DNA of 64,000 nucleotides from Nocardia vinacea NBRC 16497 (GTDB lineage: Bacteria > Actinomycetota > Actinomycetes > Mycobacteriales > Mycobacteriaceae): positions 79,406-143,405 of the forward strand of contig NZ_BAGN01000202.1 of the NCBI RefSeq assembly GCF_000308835.1, given 5' to 3'. The notes under the pieces were generated by a model, which was not told the origin of the DNA, made no database searches, and was given only the letters and a program-made list of their open reading frames with translations. The position numbers and the translations under genes were made by a program. Below, in pieces: positions 32,563 through 41,113 of this stretch (position 1 is its first letter; each line of letters opens with the position of its first letter).

Positions 32563-34778
32563 TCGCGACCGGCTTGTCCGCGACCAGTGCTGCGAAGCCG
32601 GCCGGGTCGTCGACCCTGCCGATCGACGAGCATTCGATCGTCGCGGATGGCACCCCTGGACAGTTCCGGGCGAACATCAGCGTCGACACGGCGGAAGCGA
32701 CTGAAGTCACTTCCGCCGCTATGGGATCCGCCGAGCACAACACGAACGGCAGGCTGGAATCGGCCGATTCGGTCGGCGGGAACGACCTCGAAGTTATCGG
32801 CGACACCGAGTCGCGGATCGAAGTGCTGCGGCCGGGAATGCTGACGACCGTGCAGGATTGGCCGGGCCGGATCGGATATTGGCACGTCGGCGTTCCGCCA
32901 TCGGGACCGATGGATGATCTGTCGTTCCGGCTCGGCAACCGCGTACTCGGCAATCCGGAGGCCGCGGCGGGCCTCGAGTGCACACTCGGCGGTCCCGCGC
33001 TGAAGTTTTCCGCGCCGACGTGGGTGTGCGTCACCGGTGCGCCGACCGATGTCACCGTGAACGGTATCCGGGTACAGCAGTGGCGAACGGTGTTGGTTCC
33101 GGCGGACGGAACGCTCGATATCGGTCCGGTACGCGGGCCGGGCATGCGCTGTTATGTGCTGATCGCAGGCGGTATTCAACTGCCCGAATATCTCGGCAGC
33201 ACAGCCACATTCACGCTCGGCAAATTCGGTGGCAGCGCGGGCAGTGCGCTGTGTGCCGGTGAAATGCTGCCGCTGGGCACGCATCAGGGCCGGGTGGCGG
33301 CGGCGGTGCCGATGGAGGAGCAGCCCGTCCTCACTCGGCGGTGGGAATTGGCCGTCACCGAAGGTCCGCACGGCGCACCGGAGTTCTTCACCCGCAATGA
33401 CTTCGACACGATTGTCGGCACCGACTACGAGGTGCATTTCAATTCCGATCGCACCGGAGTGCGATTGATCGGCCCGAAACCCGAATGGGCCAGGACCGAT
33501 GGCGGCGAAGCAGGACTGCACCCGTCCAATATCCACGACACTCCGTATTCGGTTGGGGCGCTGGACTTCACCGGCGATACGCCGATCCTGCTCGGCCCCG
33601 ACGGACCCAGCCTCGGCGGCTTCGTCTGCCCGGTGACGGTGGTCGCCGCCGACCGATGGAAACTGGGTCAGCTCGCCCCCGGCGATGCCGTGCGCTTCGT
33701 CCCGATCCGCAGCGATCGCGCCGCCTCGGTTCGCGAACTCGGTCCGGCCCGGCGCGCCGCATGGCCGACGGTGCTCTCCCCCGGCGGCGACGGCGATGAC
33801 GGTGTACTGCGCCGCACCGATGTCGACAACGAGACCGGGGTGACCTACCGCCGTCAGGGAGATGACGGCGTACTCGTCGAATACGGCGCCATGACACTGG
33901 ATCTCGGGCTACGCGCCCGCGTGCACGCCTTGCACCAGCACCTGCTCGAGGTCGGTGTGCGCGGCGTGACGGAGCTGACGCCGGGTATCCGTTCGCTGCA
34001 GATCCGAGTCGATACGACGGTCATGCCGGTCCGCGCGCTACTCGATCTGCTCACCGAGGCCGAACACCGCATCCCCGCCTCCGACCAGCTCGTGGTGCCG
34101 AGCCGCACCGTGCACCTACCGCTGTCCTGGGACGATCCAGCCACGAGGGAGGCGATCACCCGCTATATGCACGGTGTGCGCGCGGACGCGCCTTGGTGCC
34201 CATGGAATATCGAATTCATCCGGCGCATGAACGGATTGGCTTCGGTACAGGACGTCTACGACACCGTCTTCGGGGCCGAATACCTGGTCCTCGGGCTCGG
34301 CGACGTCTATCTCGGCGCACCGGTCGCCACCCCGACCGACCCACGCCACCGGCTTGTCACCACCAAGTACAACCCGGCCCGCACCTGGACTCCCGAGAAT
34401 GCCGTCGGGATCGGCGGCGCGTACCTGTGCATCTACGGGATGGAAGGTCCCGGCGGCTACCAATTCGTCGGCCGCACAACCCAAGTCTGGAACCACCGTC
34501 ACCCCGGCAATGCGAGCGACGAATCCCCCTGGTTGTTGCGCTATTTCGATCGAATCCACTGGTATCCGGTCGAGGCCGATGAACTCCTCGACCTGCGCGC
34601 CGATTTCGCGGCGGGCAATGTCCAGGTGCGAGCCGAGGACGGCGAGTTCGCGCTCGCCGACTATCGGAAGTTCCTGTCCGATAATGCCGAATCCATCGAC
34701 GAATTCCGCGCGGTACAGGCCGAAGCCTTTGCCGCCGAACGCGACTCCTGGCGGCAGACCGGTGAACTCACCGCTTGA
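32559..34778 (+). CDS. KipA-KipI (urea carboxylase-type carboxyltransferase) protein without biotin domains
   Basis: A 739-residue protein. Residues about 87-400 match the allophanate hydrolase subunit 2/KipA domain (IEVLRPGMLTTVQDWPGRIGYWHVGVPPSGPMDDL), and about 430-640 match subunit 1/KipI (YGAMTLDLGLRARVHALHQHLL, VTELTPGIRSLQIRVD, YNPARTWTPENAVGIGGAYLCIYG). These form the carboxyltransferase half of urea carboxylase. The usual N-terminal ATP-grasp biotin carboxylase and the C-terminal biotinyl domain are missing; the protein stops just where the carrier would begin. Residues 1-85 are low-complexity and match nothing recognised. Its start overlaps the preceding gene. Confidence 0.88.
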   Translation: MIATGLSATSAAKPAGSSTLPIDEHSIVADGTPGQFRANISVDTAEATEVTSAAMGSAEHNTNGRLESADSVGGNDLEVIGDTESRIEVLRPGMLTTVQDWPGRIGYWHVGVPPSGPMDDLSFRLGNRVLGNPEAAAGLECTLGGPALKFSAPTWVCVTGAPTDVTVNGIRVQQWRTVLVPADGTLDIGPVRGPGMRCYVLIAGGIQLPEYLGSTATFTLGKFGGSAGSALCAGEMLPLGTHQGRVAAAVPMEEQPVLTRRWELAVTEGPHGAPEFFTRNDFDTIVGTDYEVHFNSDRTGVRLIGPKPEWARTDGGEAGLHPSNIHDTPYSVGALDFTGDTPILLGPDGPSLGGFVCPVTVVAADRWKLGQLAPGDAVRFVPIRSDRAASVRELGPARRAAWPTVLSPGGDGDDGVLRRTDVDNETGVTYRRQGDDGVLVEYGAMTLDLGLRARVHALHQHLLEVGVRGVTELTPGIRSLQIRVDTTVMPVRALLDLLTEAEHRIPASDQLVVPSRTVHLPLSWDDPATREAITRYMHGVRADAPWCPWNIEFIRRMNGLASVQDVYDTVFGAEYLVLGLGDVYLGAPVATPTDPRHRLVTTKYNPARTWTPENAVGIGGAYLCIYGMEGPGGYQFVGRTTQVWNHRHPGNASDESPWLLRYFDRIHWYPVEADELLDLRADFAAGNVQVRAEDGEFALADYRKFLSDNAESIDEFRAVQAEAFAAERDSWRQTGELTA

Positions 34779-34785
34779 TCCCGCA

Positions 34786-34938
34786 TTACCAGCCGAAGAG
34801 CTCCGCCGTATCGATGGACTCGTCATCCCAGAGTTCCTCGATATGGCGTCGTTCGGCCTCCGGCAGACCCGGTGACCAGCCGCAGCGCCGCCAGAACTCT
34901 TCCCGATGTTGCTGAGTAATCCGTCTCGGCTCACTCAT
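34786..34938 (-). CDS. Small hypothetical protein (50 aa)
   Basis: A short acidic, helical open frame from ATG 34938 with GAGGTGAG upstream, reading MSEPRRITQQHREEFWRRCG and ending WDDESIDTAELFGW. Codon use and the neat RBS suggest a real gene. It lies between the convergent KipA-KipI gene and the epoxide hydrolase gene on the same strand as the latter. No family was recognised. Confidence 0.45.
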   Translation of the reverse strand: MSEPRRITQQHREEFWRRCGWSPGLPEAERRHIEELWDDESIDTAELFGW

Positions 34939-35024
34939 GGCGCTCACCTCTGCATTGCCACCGTCCCGCTGCCATTGATTGTGAGCCTGCTCCGGCCGCG
35001 ACATGCCGGAACAGGCCCATGTTT

Positions 35025-36179
35025 TCAGCGCAGGTCGCGGAAGAATTCGCGGATATCGTCGGTCAGCAGCACCGGTTCCTCCAGGGCCGCGAAGTGTCCG
35101 CCGCGATCCACATCGGTCCAGCGGGTGATGGTGTTCTGGGTCTCGCAATACCGGCGAATAACGACATCGTGGGCGAAGACCAGGGACGCGGTGGGCACAC
35201 CGGAGTTCGACTTGGTCACGCCCCAGGTGGCGCGCTGTGCATAACCGACGTAGGCGGCCGAACCCGCGGTGCCGTTGAGCCAGTACAGCATCACATTCGT
35301 CAGCAGCCGGTCCCGGTCGATGATCTTGTCCGGGTCCACATTTCGCGGATAGGTCCATTCGCGGAACTTGTCCATGATCCAGGCGAGCTGGCCGATCGGC
35401 GAATCCACCAATCCGTACGCCAAGGTTTGCGGGCGGGTGGACTGGATGGCGATATAGCCGAACTCCTCCCGCATGAACGCCTCGATGCGTCGGATCCGGT
35501 CCCGTTCGAGATCGGTCAGGCTCGCCAGTTCGTCCTCGGACAGTTGCTGCGTAGGGATCGGGTCGGGACCACCGTTGGTGTGTATGCCGACAACATGCTT
35601 CGGCGCGGCGCGACCCACCTCGGGGCCGACCGCCGCACCGATATCGCCGCCCTGGGTGCCAAAGCGTTCGTAGCCGAGCCTGCGCATGAGTTCCGCCCAT
35701 GCCGCGCCGATCCGCGCGGTGGTCCAGCCGCTATCGGCGACCGGACCGGAGAAGCCGAATCCCGGCAGCGACGGAATGACCAGGTGGAAGGCGTCGGCGG
35801 GATCGCCGCCGTGGGCGCGCGGGTCGGTGAGCGGTCCGATCACGTCGAGGAATTCGACGACCGAACCGGGCCAGCCGTGCGTCATCAGCAGCGGCAGGGC
35901 ACCGGGCTCGGGCGAGCGGACGTGCAGGAAGTGGATGCGCTGTCCGTCGATCTCCGTGGTGAATTGCGGATAGGTGTTGAGCTGGGCCTCGGCGGCGCGC
36001 CAGTCGTAGCCGCTGCGCCAGTAGTCGACCAGTTCGCGCAGCCAGGTGGTCGGCACGCCGATATCCCAGCCGTCGCCGGGCAACGGTGCGGGCCAGCGCG
36101 CATTGTCGAGACGATTGCGCAGGTCATCCAGCTGCTGCTGGGGGATTTCGATGCGGAACGGGGTGATTTCTGTGCTCAT
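35025..36179 (-). CDS. Epoxide hydrolase family protein
   Basis: A 384-residue alpha/beta hydrolase with the N-terminal epoxide hydrolase domain (FRIEIPQQQLDDLRNRLDNARW). The oxyanion block is MTHGWPGSVVEF, the nucleophile is Asp in GTQGGDIGAAVG, and the catalytic His is in DVDRGGHFAALEEP. It would open epoxides by water; the substrate is unknown. ATG 36179 (MSTEITPFRI) is preferred to 36188. It is divergent from a WYL regulator across 63 bases. Confidence 0.93.
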   Translation of the reverse strand: MSTEITPFRIEIPQQQLDDLRNRLDNARWPAPLPGDGWDIGVPTTWLRELVDYWRSGYDWRAAEAQLNTYPQFTTEIDGQRIHFLHVRSPEPGALPLLMTHGWPGSVVEFLDVIGPLTDPRAHGGDPADAFHLVIPSLPGFGFSGPVADSGWTTARIGAAWAELMRRLGYERFGTQGGDIGAAVGPEVGRAAPKHVVGIHTNGGPDPIPTQQLSEDELASLTDLERDRIRRIEAFMREEFGYIAIQSTRPQTLAYGLVDSPIGQLAWIMDKFREWTYPRNVDPDKIIDRDRLLTNVMLYWLNGTAGSAAYVGYAQRATWGVTKSNSGVPTASLVFAHDVVIRRYCETQNTITRWTDVDRGGHFAALEEPVLLTDDIREFFRDLR

Positions 36180-36242
36180 GAGAACCACACTATGAGCCGC
36201 CTAGGACAGTTTCGGCCCTAGGTTTGCGGCAGACTTTCAGCC

Positions 36243-37193
36243 ATGTTGGAAACCTCCGCGCGCCTGCTGCGATTGCTGTCGCTATTGCAGACGCCTCGCG
36301 ACTGGACCGGCACCGACCTCGCCGAACGCCTCGGGGTCGATGTGCGCACAGTGCGTCGCGATATCGATAAGTTGCGTAATCTCGGCTATCCGGTCGACGC
36401 GACCGCCGGTGTCGCGGGATACCGTCTCGGGGCGGGTGCGAAACTGCCGCCGCTGCTGCTCGACGACGATGAGGCGGTGGCCGTTGCCGTCGGGCTGCGC
36501 ACCGCGGCCGGCGGCACCATCGCGGGCATCGCGGACAGTTCGTTGCGCGCGCTCACCAAACTCGAGCAGGTACTGCCGTCGAGGCTGCGGCATCGGGTCA
36601 GCCTGCTCCAATCGGTCACCGTCACAGTGCCTTCCGCGGGTCCCACCGTCGATCCCGATGTGCTGACCGCCGTCGCCGGTGCCATCCGCGACAATCACCG
36701 CCTGCGCTTCGACTACCGAACACACAGCGGCACAACATCATTGCGCACCACCGAACCGCATCGCCTGGTGCACACCGGCCGGCACTGGTACCTCATCGGC
36801 TGGGATATCGACCGCGCGGACTGGCGCACCTATCGCGTCGACCGCCTGCGCCCCCGCATCCCCACCGGCCCGTGCTTCACCCCGCGCGAGCCACCCGAAA
36901 CCGACCTCGCCCACTACATCACCAGTGGCACAACGACTTCCCCCTATCGCTATGCCGCCCGCGTCACCCTGTATGTACCCGCCCAGGTCGCCGCAGAACG
37001 CATTGCCCCGACCGTCGGCGTCATCGAGGCCATCGACGATCGGACCTGCCTGCTCCGCACCGGTGCCAACTCCTTGGACGAACTCGCCATCTACATAGCG
37101 ACTTTCGGCTTCGACTGCCGAATTCACGAACCCCCCGAGCTGATCGCTCACGTACGCGAACTCACCAATCGCCTCACCGCGGCGATCGACTAG
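36243..37193 (+). CDS. WYL-domain transcriptional regulator (YafY-type)
   Basis: A 316-residue regulator. Residues about 7-60 carry a DeoR-like helix-turn-helix (WTGTDLAERLGVDVRTVRRDIDKLRNLGY), and residues about 140-230 the WYL domain (LRFDYRTHSG, EPHRLVHTGRHWYLIGWDIDRADWRTYRVDRL). WYL domains usually sense nucleic acids or small ligands. Divergent to the epoxide hydrolase, which is the likely target, and probably autoregulated. Confidence 0.92.
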   Translation: MLETSARLLRLLSLLQTPRDWTGTDLAERLGVDVRTVRRDIDKLRNLGYPVDATAGVAGYRLGAGAKLPPLLLDDDEAVAVAVGLRTAAGGTIAGIADSSLRALTKLEQVLPSRLRHRVSLLQSVTVTVPSAGPTVDPDVLTAVAGAIRDNHRLRFDYRTHSGTTSLRTTEPHRLVHTGRHWYLIGWDIDRADWRTYRVDRLRPRIPTGPCFTPREPPETDLAHYITSGTTTSPYRYAARVTLYVPAQVAAERIAPTVGVIEAIDDRTCLLRTGANSLDELAIYIATFGFDCRIHEPPELIAHVRELTNRLTAAID

Positions 37194-37196
37194 CGG

Positions 37197-37355
37197 TCAC
37201 GCCGGAAGGGCGGCGACAGCCTCGATCTCGACAACCGCGCCTGGCACGGCGAGTCCGGCCACCTCGGCGACGGTGATGACAGGCGGATTCGGCCGTCGAC
37301 CCTGCACTTCACCGAATGCCGGGAATCCGTCCTGGAGGAGCTGGCCCTGAGGTGC
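37197..37355 (-). pseudogene. RidA family C-terminal remnant
   Basis: Directly behind, and in the same frame as, the MarR stop codon, the minus strand reads GQLLQDGFPAFGEVQGRRPN and then PPVITVAEVAGLAVPGAVVE before a stop. This is the C-terminal half of a RidA/YjgF-type enamine deaminase, whose GLAVPGAxVEIEAVA end is distinctive. No N-terminal half exists, so the 5' part was lost and the MarR gene now ends where it began. Confidence 0.75.
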
Positions 37356-37874
37356 TCAGTCGGCTTCGCGGGCGGTGGCTTCCGGACTCACCTGATCGCG
37401 AATGGTGCGCAGACCGGCGACGAAGGCGTTGAGCTGGTCGGGGGGCAGCAGACCGGTGAACCAGCGCTCTATGACCTCGAGGTAGTCCGGGAGTACGCGA
37501 GCCAGGCGGGTCGCTCCGGCGGCGGTGAGGACCGCGTAGGAGCTGCGGCGGTCGACCGAGTCGAGCTCGCGGCGCACGAAACCATTGCGCTGCAGGCGGT
37601 CGACCAGTCGGGTGACGCCGCTGGTGGACAGGTTGGTCTGGGCGGCGAGATCGGTCATGCGCAGGCGACGCTCCGGTGAGCGGCTCAGGCGCATCAGTGC
37701 GTTGACATCGAGGCCGGACAGACCGTGCTTCTTCCAGGTCGGTTCCAACTTGCGGGTCAGACCGTCGTACGCCTCGTAGAGCAGGCCCATGGTGGTGAGC
37801 CTTGGATCGTCGAAGAGTTCTGCGTCCACGGTGCCGAGCTTAGCCGAGATAGTTGCGACGGGGATAGTTGACAC
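37356..37874 (-). CDS. MarR family transcriptional regulator
   Basis: A 172-residue winged helix regulator with LRMTDLAAQTNLSTSGVTRLVDRLQRNGFVRR as the helix-turn-helix and wing start. The N-terminus MSTIPVATISAKLG is plausible. It is divergent from an SGNH hydrolase gene with dyads in the gap, so that gene is the likely target. Its 3' end fuses directly to a RidA remnant, so the last residues (about EATAREAD) may be post-deletion sequence. Confidence 0.93.
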   Translation of the reverse strand: MSTIPVATISAKLGTVDAELFDDPRLTTMGLLYEAYDGLTRKLEPTWKKHGLSGLDVNALMRLSRSPERRLRMTDLAAQTNLSTSGVTRLVDRLQRNGFVRRELDSVDRRSSYAVLTAAGATRLARVLPDYLEVIERWFTGLLPPDQLNAFVAGLRTIRDQVSPEATAREAD

Positions 37875-37892
37875 GAGGAATAGATGCGCTAG

Positions 37893-37909
37893 ATTGTTGT
37901 CATCGCAAT
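37893..37909. promoter_or_regulatory. Possible MarR operator
   Basis: ATTGTTGTCATCGCAAT has ATTG/CAAT ends around a nine-base centre and lies between the divergent MarR and SGNH hydrolase genes; related TAGTTGCG and CGCAACTA half-sites flank it. MarR dimers bind such sites. Confidence 0.45.
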
Positions 37910-37939
37910 ATTCCTCACCGCAACTAAATGGAGATTCCG

Positions 37940-39067
37940 ATGACTACCTCTTCGCGCTGGGTCGCGGGCTTCCGTTCCACACTGGTCGACCCCACCGAGC
38001 GGATTCGATTGGCCGAGCCGCGCAGTTTCGCCGATGAGACGGTGCGCCAGGTGCTGCACATGGTCGGGGGCGGCGAGCAGCTGCGAGTGCGGCTGACGAA
38101 CCGCTATGGTTCGACGCCGGTGACCATCGGCGCGGCCCGGATCGCGGTGCGCAAGTCCGGGGCCGAGATCGTCGCGGAGACCGATACCGAGCTGCGTTTC
38201 GACGGCCAGGCGCAAGTGATCATTCCGGCAGGGGCCGATATCGTCAGTGACCCGGTCGATTTCGCGACAACGGCGGGTACGGATCTGGCGCTCAGCGTAT
38301 ACCTGCCGAAAGAGACCGGCCTGGCGCCCTTCTCGCATCTGCCGATGGAGTCCAGTTTCGTGGCCGCCGGTGATCAGGTCGCCGCGATCGCGCTATCCGA
38401 AGCCGAGGAGACCACCTCGCGCTTCTATGTGACCGGTGTCGACGTGCTCACCTCGACGAGTGGCCCGATCGTTGTCGCGTTCGGCGACTCCTGGTTCGAA
38501 GGCGTCGGGTCCACACCCGGCGCGAACCATCGTTCCGTCGACATCCTCAACGAACGTCTCACCAGCGGTTGGGTTCTCAATCAGGGCATCGGTGGGACCC
38601 GCTTGCTGACCGACCAGATCGGCGAACACGGGCTGGCCCGGTTCGACCGCGATGTGCTCGGAGTTCCCGGCGTGACCCATGTCGTCCTGAACTTCGGTAT
38701 CAACGATCTGATCCTCGACAACAGCACGTCATCGGCCGAGGCGCTCATTGCCGGTTTCACAGAATTGGCCGGACGCGCCCGTGCGGCGGGACTTGCGGTG
38801 TACGCCAACACCATCGGCCCCTTCGCCGGTGTCATCTATCCGGACCTGAATGTCGCCGAGGGCCGGGTGGTTCGCCGTGATGCCAACGAATGGCTGCGCA
38901 CCGCAACCATTTTCGATGCCGTGTTCGACGTGGCTGCGGCGGTCGAGGATCCGAATGATCCCGACTTCATCCGACCCGATCTGGACAGCGGCGACGGTCT
39001 GCATTTGAACGATGCGGGTCACCGCATCATGGGTGAGACCATGACGATCCCGGGGCTTACCGACTAG
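37940..39067 (+). CDS. SGNH/GDSL hydrolase family protein
   Basis: A 375-residue esterase/lipase-like protein. An N-terminal beta domain (about residues 1-165) precedes the SGNH fold: GDS block FGDSWFEGVGST with the nucleophile Ser, block III NFGINDL with Asn, and block V DGLHLNDAGH with the Asp/His pair. No clear signal peptide is seen, so it is probably cytosolic. ATG 37940 (MTTSSRWVAG) is preferred; 37928 is possible. Its stop shares a CTAG with the convergent TetR gene. Confidence 0.9.
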   Translation: MTTSSRWVAGFRSTLVDPTERIRLAEPRSFADETVRQVLHMVGGGEQLRVRLTNRYGSTPVTIGAARIAVRKSGAEIVAETDTELRFDGQAQVIIPAGADIVSDPVDFATTAGTDLALSVYLPKETGLAPFSHLPMESSFVAAGDQVAAIALSEAEETTSRFYVTGVDVLTSTSGPIVVAFGDSWFEGVGSTPGANHRSVDILNERLTSGWVLNQGIGGTRLLTDQIGEHGLARFDRDVLGVPGVTHVVLNFGINDLILDNSTSSAEALIAGFTELAGRARAAGLAVYANTIGPFAGVIYPDLNVAEGRVVRRDANEWLRTATIFDAVFDVAAAVEDPNDPDFIRPDLDSGDGLHLNDAGHRIMGETMTIPGLTD

Positions 39068-39678
39068 TTACGGGCCAGGCCGCGCAGGACGATTTCGATG
39101 CCGAGGCGGAATTCCGTCTCGGCATCGACATTTCGGGCGTCGGTGGCGGTCTCGACGAGTACCGGGTAGTCGGCCGGGGCGAGTCGGGTCATCGCGGCGG
39201 TGCCCGCGCCGGAGAGTGGGCCGTAGTGCTCGTTCTCGAGGTGGCCGAGCAGGAAGGCCATCAGGGTGCGCTGGGCAAGGACTCGGCCGATTCCGGTGAA
39301 GCCCGCATCGGTGAGGACGGTCAGCATCGCTTCGATCCAGCGCAGGCTGTTGGGGGCGGACTGACGGTGGCGCACGACAAGCGGGACCGTGGCCGGGTGG
39401 GTGGATACCGTCGTGCGCATGCGGTCGAGTAGGGCCGCGATGCGGTCGCACCAGTCCGGGTCGGTCGGTGGCGTGAGGTCGATATCGGCCAGGAGATGGT
39501 CGACGACCAGCAGCTCGAGTTCGTCGCGGTCGGCGACGTAGCGGTAGAGGCCCATGGTGGCTATACGGAGTTCCTTCGCGACCGCGCGCATGGTGAGGCC
39601 GGACAGACCGTCGCGGTCCAGTACCGCAATGGCGGCGGCCGCGATGGCGGGGCCGGTCAGCGATCGAGGGCGGGGCAC
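39064..39678 (-). CDS. TetR family regulator with tetracycline-repressor-type C-terminus
   Basis: A 204-residue regulator starting at GTG 39678 (VPRPRSLTGPAIAAAAIAVL), which matches the RxSLTxxxIxxAAL start of TetR/AcrR proteins with the TetR_C domain. The helix-turn-helix is LTMRAVAKELRIATMGLYRYVADRDELELL. It is divergent from a peroxiredoxin-like gene with dyads in the 71-base gap, so it probably represses that gene. Confidence 0.92.
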   Translation of the reverse strand: MPRPRSLTGPAIAAAAIAVLDRDGLSGLTMRAVAKELRIATMGLYRYVADRDELELLVVDHLLADIDLTPPTDPDWCDRIAALLDRMRTTVSTHPATVPLVVRHRQSAPNSLRWIEAMLTVLTDAGFTGIGRVLAQRTLMAFLLGHLENEHYGPLSGAGTAAMTRLAPADYPVLVETATDARNVDAETEFRLGIEIVLRGLARN

Positions 39679-39690
39679 GGGTTGACAGCG

Positions 39691-39733
39691 TACAAGGTAC
39701 GCGCATACTTGTTGTAGGCGTACGTCGTACACC
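39691..39733. promoter_or_regulatory. Dyad repeats between TetR and peroxiredoxin-like genes
   Basis: TACAAGGTA...TACTTGTTGTA (39691-39716) and GGCGTACGTCGTACACC (39717-39733) are two adjacent GTAC-containing dyads upstream of the ATG at 39750. They are likely TetR operators overlapping the promoter; GAAGGGAG precedes the start. Confidence 0.5.
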
Positions 39734-39749
39734 TACGAAGGGAGTTTCC

Positions 39750-40310
39750 ATGCCATTGCCGACCACGGTGCCCACCCGAGAACTGGTCACCATCGCCGAC
39801 AGCACAATTCGGATTCCGGACCAGGATTGCCTGATCCACCTGCAATTCCGCCGCTTCGCCGGCTGCCCGATCTGCAACCTGCACCTACGCTCGTTCGCGG
39901 TCCGGCACACCGAAATCCTCGCCGCCGATATCCGCGAGGTCGTCGTATTCCATTCCAGCGCAGCCGAATTGCGCACATACGAAGGCGACCTCCCCTTCGA
40001 CCTGATCGCCGACCCATCCCGAACCCTCTACCGCGAATTCGGCATCGAAGCCAAACCCCGCGCCCTCCTCGACCCCCGCACCTGGCCAACCATCATCCGC
40101 GGTGTCACCACCGCGACCATGGCCGTGCTTCGCAAGGAAAAGCCCGCTCCCCCATCGAAACCCGAAGGCGGGCGGCTAGGGCTCCCCGGCGACTTCCTCA
40201 TCGCGCCCGGCGGGCGCGTCGTTGCCAGCAAACTGGGCAGACATGCCGATGATCAATGGTCGGTCGACGAGCTGCTCGCGCTCGTACCTGCCCCTGAGCT
40301 GCGGCCTTGA
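39750..40310 (+). CDS. Peroxiredoxin-like (AhpC/TSA-type) family protein
   Basis: A 186-residue thioredoxin-fold protein. The active-site segment is FRRFAGCPICNLHLRSF, a CxxC rather than the classical peroxiredoxin TxxC, and the later part includes DLIADPSRTLYREFGIE and GDFLIAPGGRVVASKLGRHADDQW, a pattern of the AhpC/TSA-like group. It probably reduces peroxides or disulfides. It is divergent from a TetR gene, with probable operators between. Confidence 0.85.
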   Translation: MPLPTTVPTRELVTIADSTIRIPDQDCLIHLQFRRFAGCPICNLHLRSFAVRHTEILAADIREVVVFHSSAAELRTYEGDLPFDLIADPSRTLYREFGIEAKPRALLDPRTWPTIIRGVTTATMAVLRKEKPAPPSKPEGGRLGLPGDFLIAPGGRVVASKLGRHADDQWSVDELLALVPAPELRP

Positions 40311-40368
40311 CCACCCGCCAGAGAACGAGCGATTCAGACACACAATCGCGCCGAACAGTAAGTCCGGC

Positions 40369-40944
40369 TCATGGCATCAGCGACGCCGGATCCACGGTGA
40401 ATTCGAAGGGACTGCGCAGGGTGACGGTGTCTCCGGCCGCCACCCGGTGCGTCCGTTCGTAGGTGTCTTCCGGCCCAAGGGCGTGCGCGAACAGGACCGG
40501 CAACTTTTCGTCGGTTAGCTGGCCTTTGAACGGGTTGATCTCGACGCGCCAATAGTTGGGGATTTTAGCGGCGGCATAGAGCACGGGCTTGACCATGCGG
40601 TCCTGCATCGTCGTCGATTTCGAGACAACTTCGACTACCAATTTCACCTGTTCGGCAGGGACCCCGCGGTCGTCCCAGTCGATCGGGCCGACCGCCACCA
40701 TCAGGTCGGGAATGGGCTCGTCGTCGCCGATCAGCACGCCCACGCCTTCCAGCACGACGTATCCAGGAGGCAGTACGTCGTCCAGAGCGCGCGTCAGCCA
40801 TTTGATCAGCCACTGATGCCGCGGCTTGGGAGCAGCGTTCACGACGAGCTGGCCATTCAGCACCTCGTACCGTAATCCGTCTTCGGGGATGTGATCGAGG
40901 TCCGCGGCCGTCCAATGGTCGGACCGAGGAGCGGGCATTGCCAT
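40369..40944 (-). CDS. Uma2 family (PD-D/ExK) nuclease-like protein
   Basis: A 191-residue protein of the Uma2/DUF820 restriction-endonuclease-like fold. The catalytic elements are PDLMVAV (Asp) and KLVVEVVSKST (Glu and Lys). The N-terminus WTAADLDHIPEDGLRYEVLNGQLVV is characteristic of actinobacterial members. Their function is unknown. ATG 40944 follows GGTGGTT; the frame extends to 40965. Confidence 0.9.
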   Translation of the reverse strand: MAMPAPRSDHWTAADLDHIPEDGLRYEVLNGQLVVNAAPKPRHQWLIKWLTRALDDVLPPGYVVLEGVGVLIGDDEPIPDLMVAVGPIDWDDRGVPAEQVKLVVEVVSKSTTMQDRMVKPVLYAAAKIPNYWRVEINPFKGQLTDEKLPVLFAHALGPEDTYERTHRVAAGDTVTLRSPFEFTVDPASLMP

Positions 40945-41113
40945 TGGAACCACCTCCAACCTCATCGAACGGGAGCGAACGATGTCCGCTCAGTCCGTCG
41001 AGTCTAGCCCGCGCAGCTCATGTCAGTGGCGTGTCAGCGGGGGTGGGCATGGTTCTGGCAGGCCGCACAGGGGACCTCCCTGAGGTGGCAGGCAGGACGG
41101 AAAGGGTTGGACG

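Noticed and set aside
34939..35700. Longer version of the small 50-residue gene running to 35700
   Set aside because: The upstream part lies inside the epoxide hydrolase gene in another frame and is arginine-rich shadow sequence.
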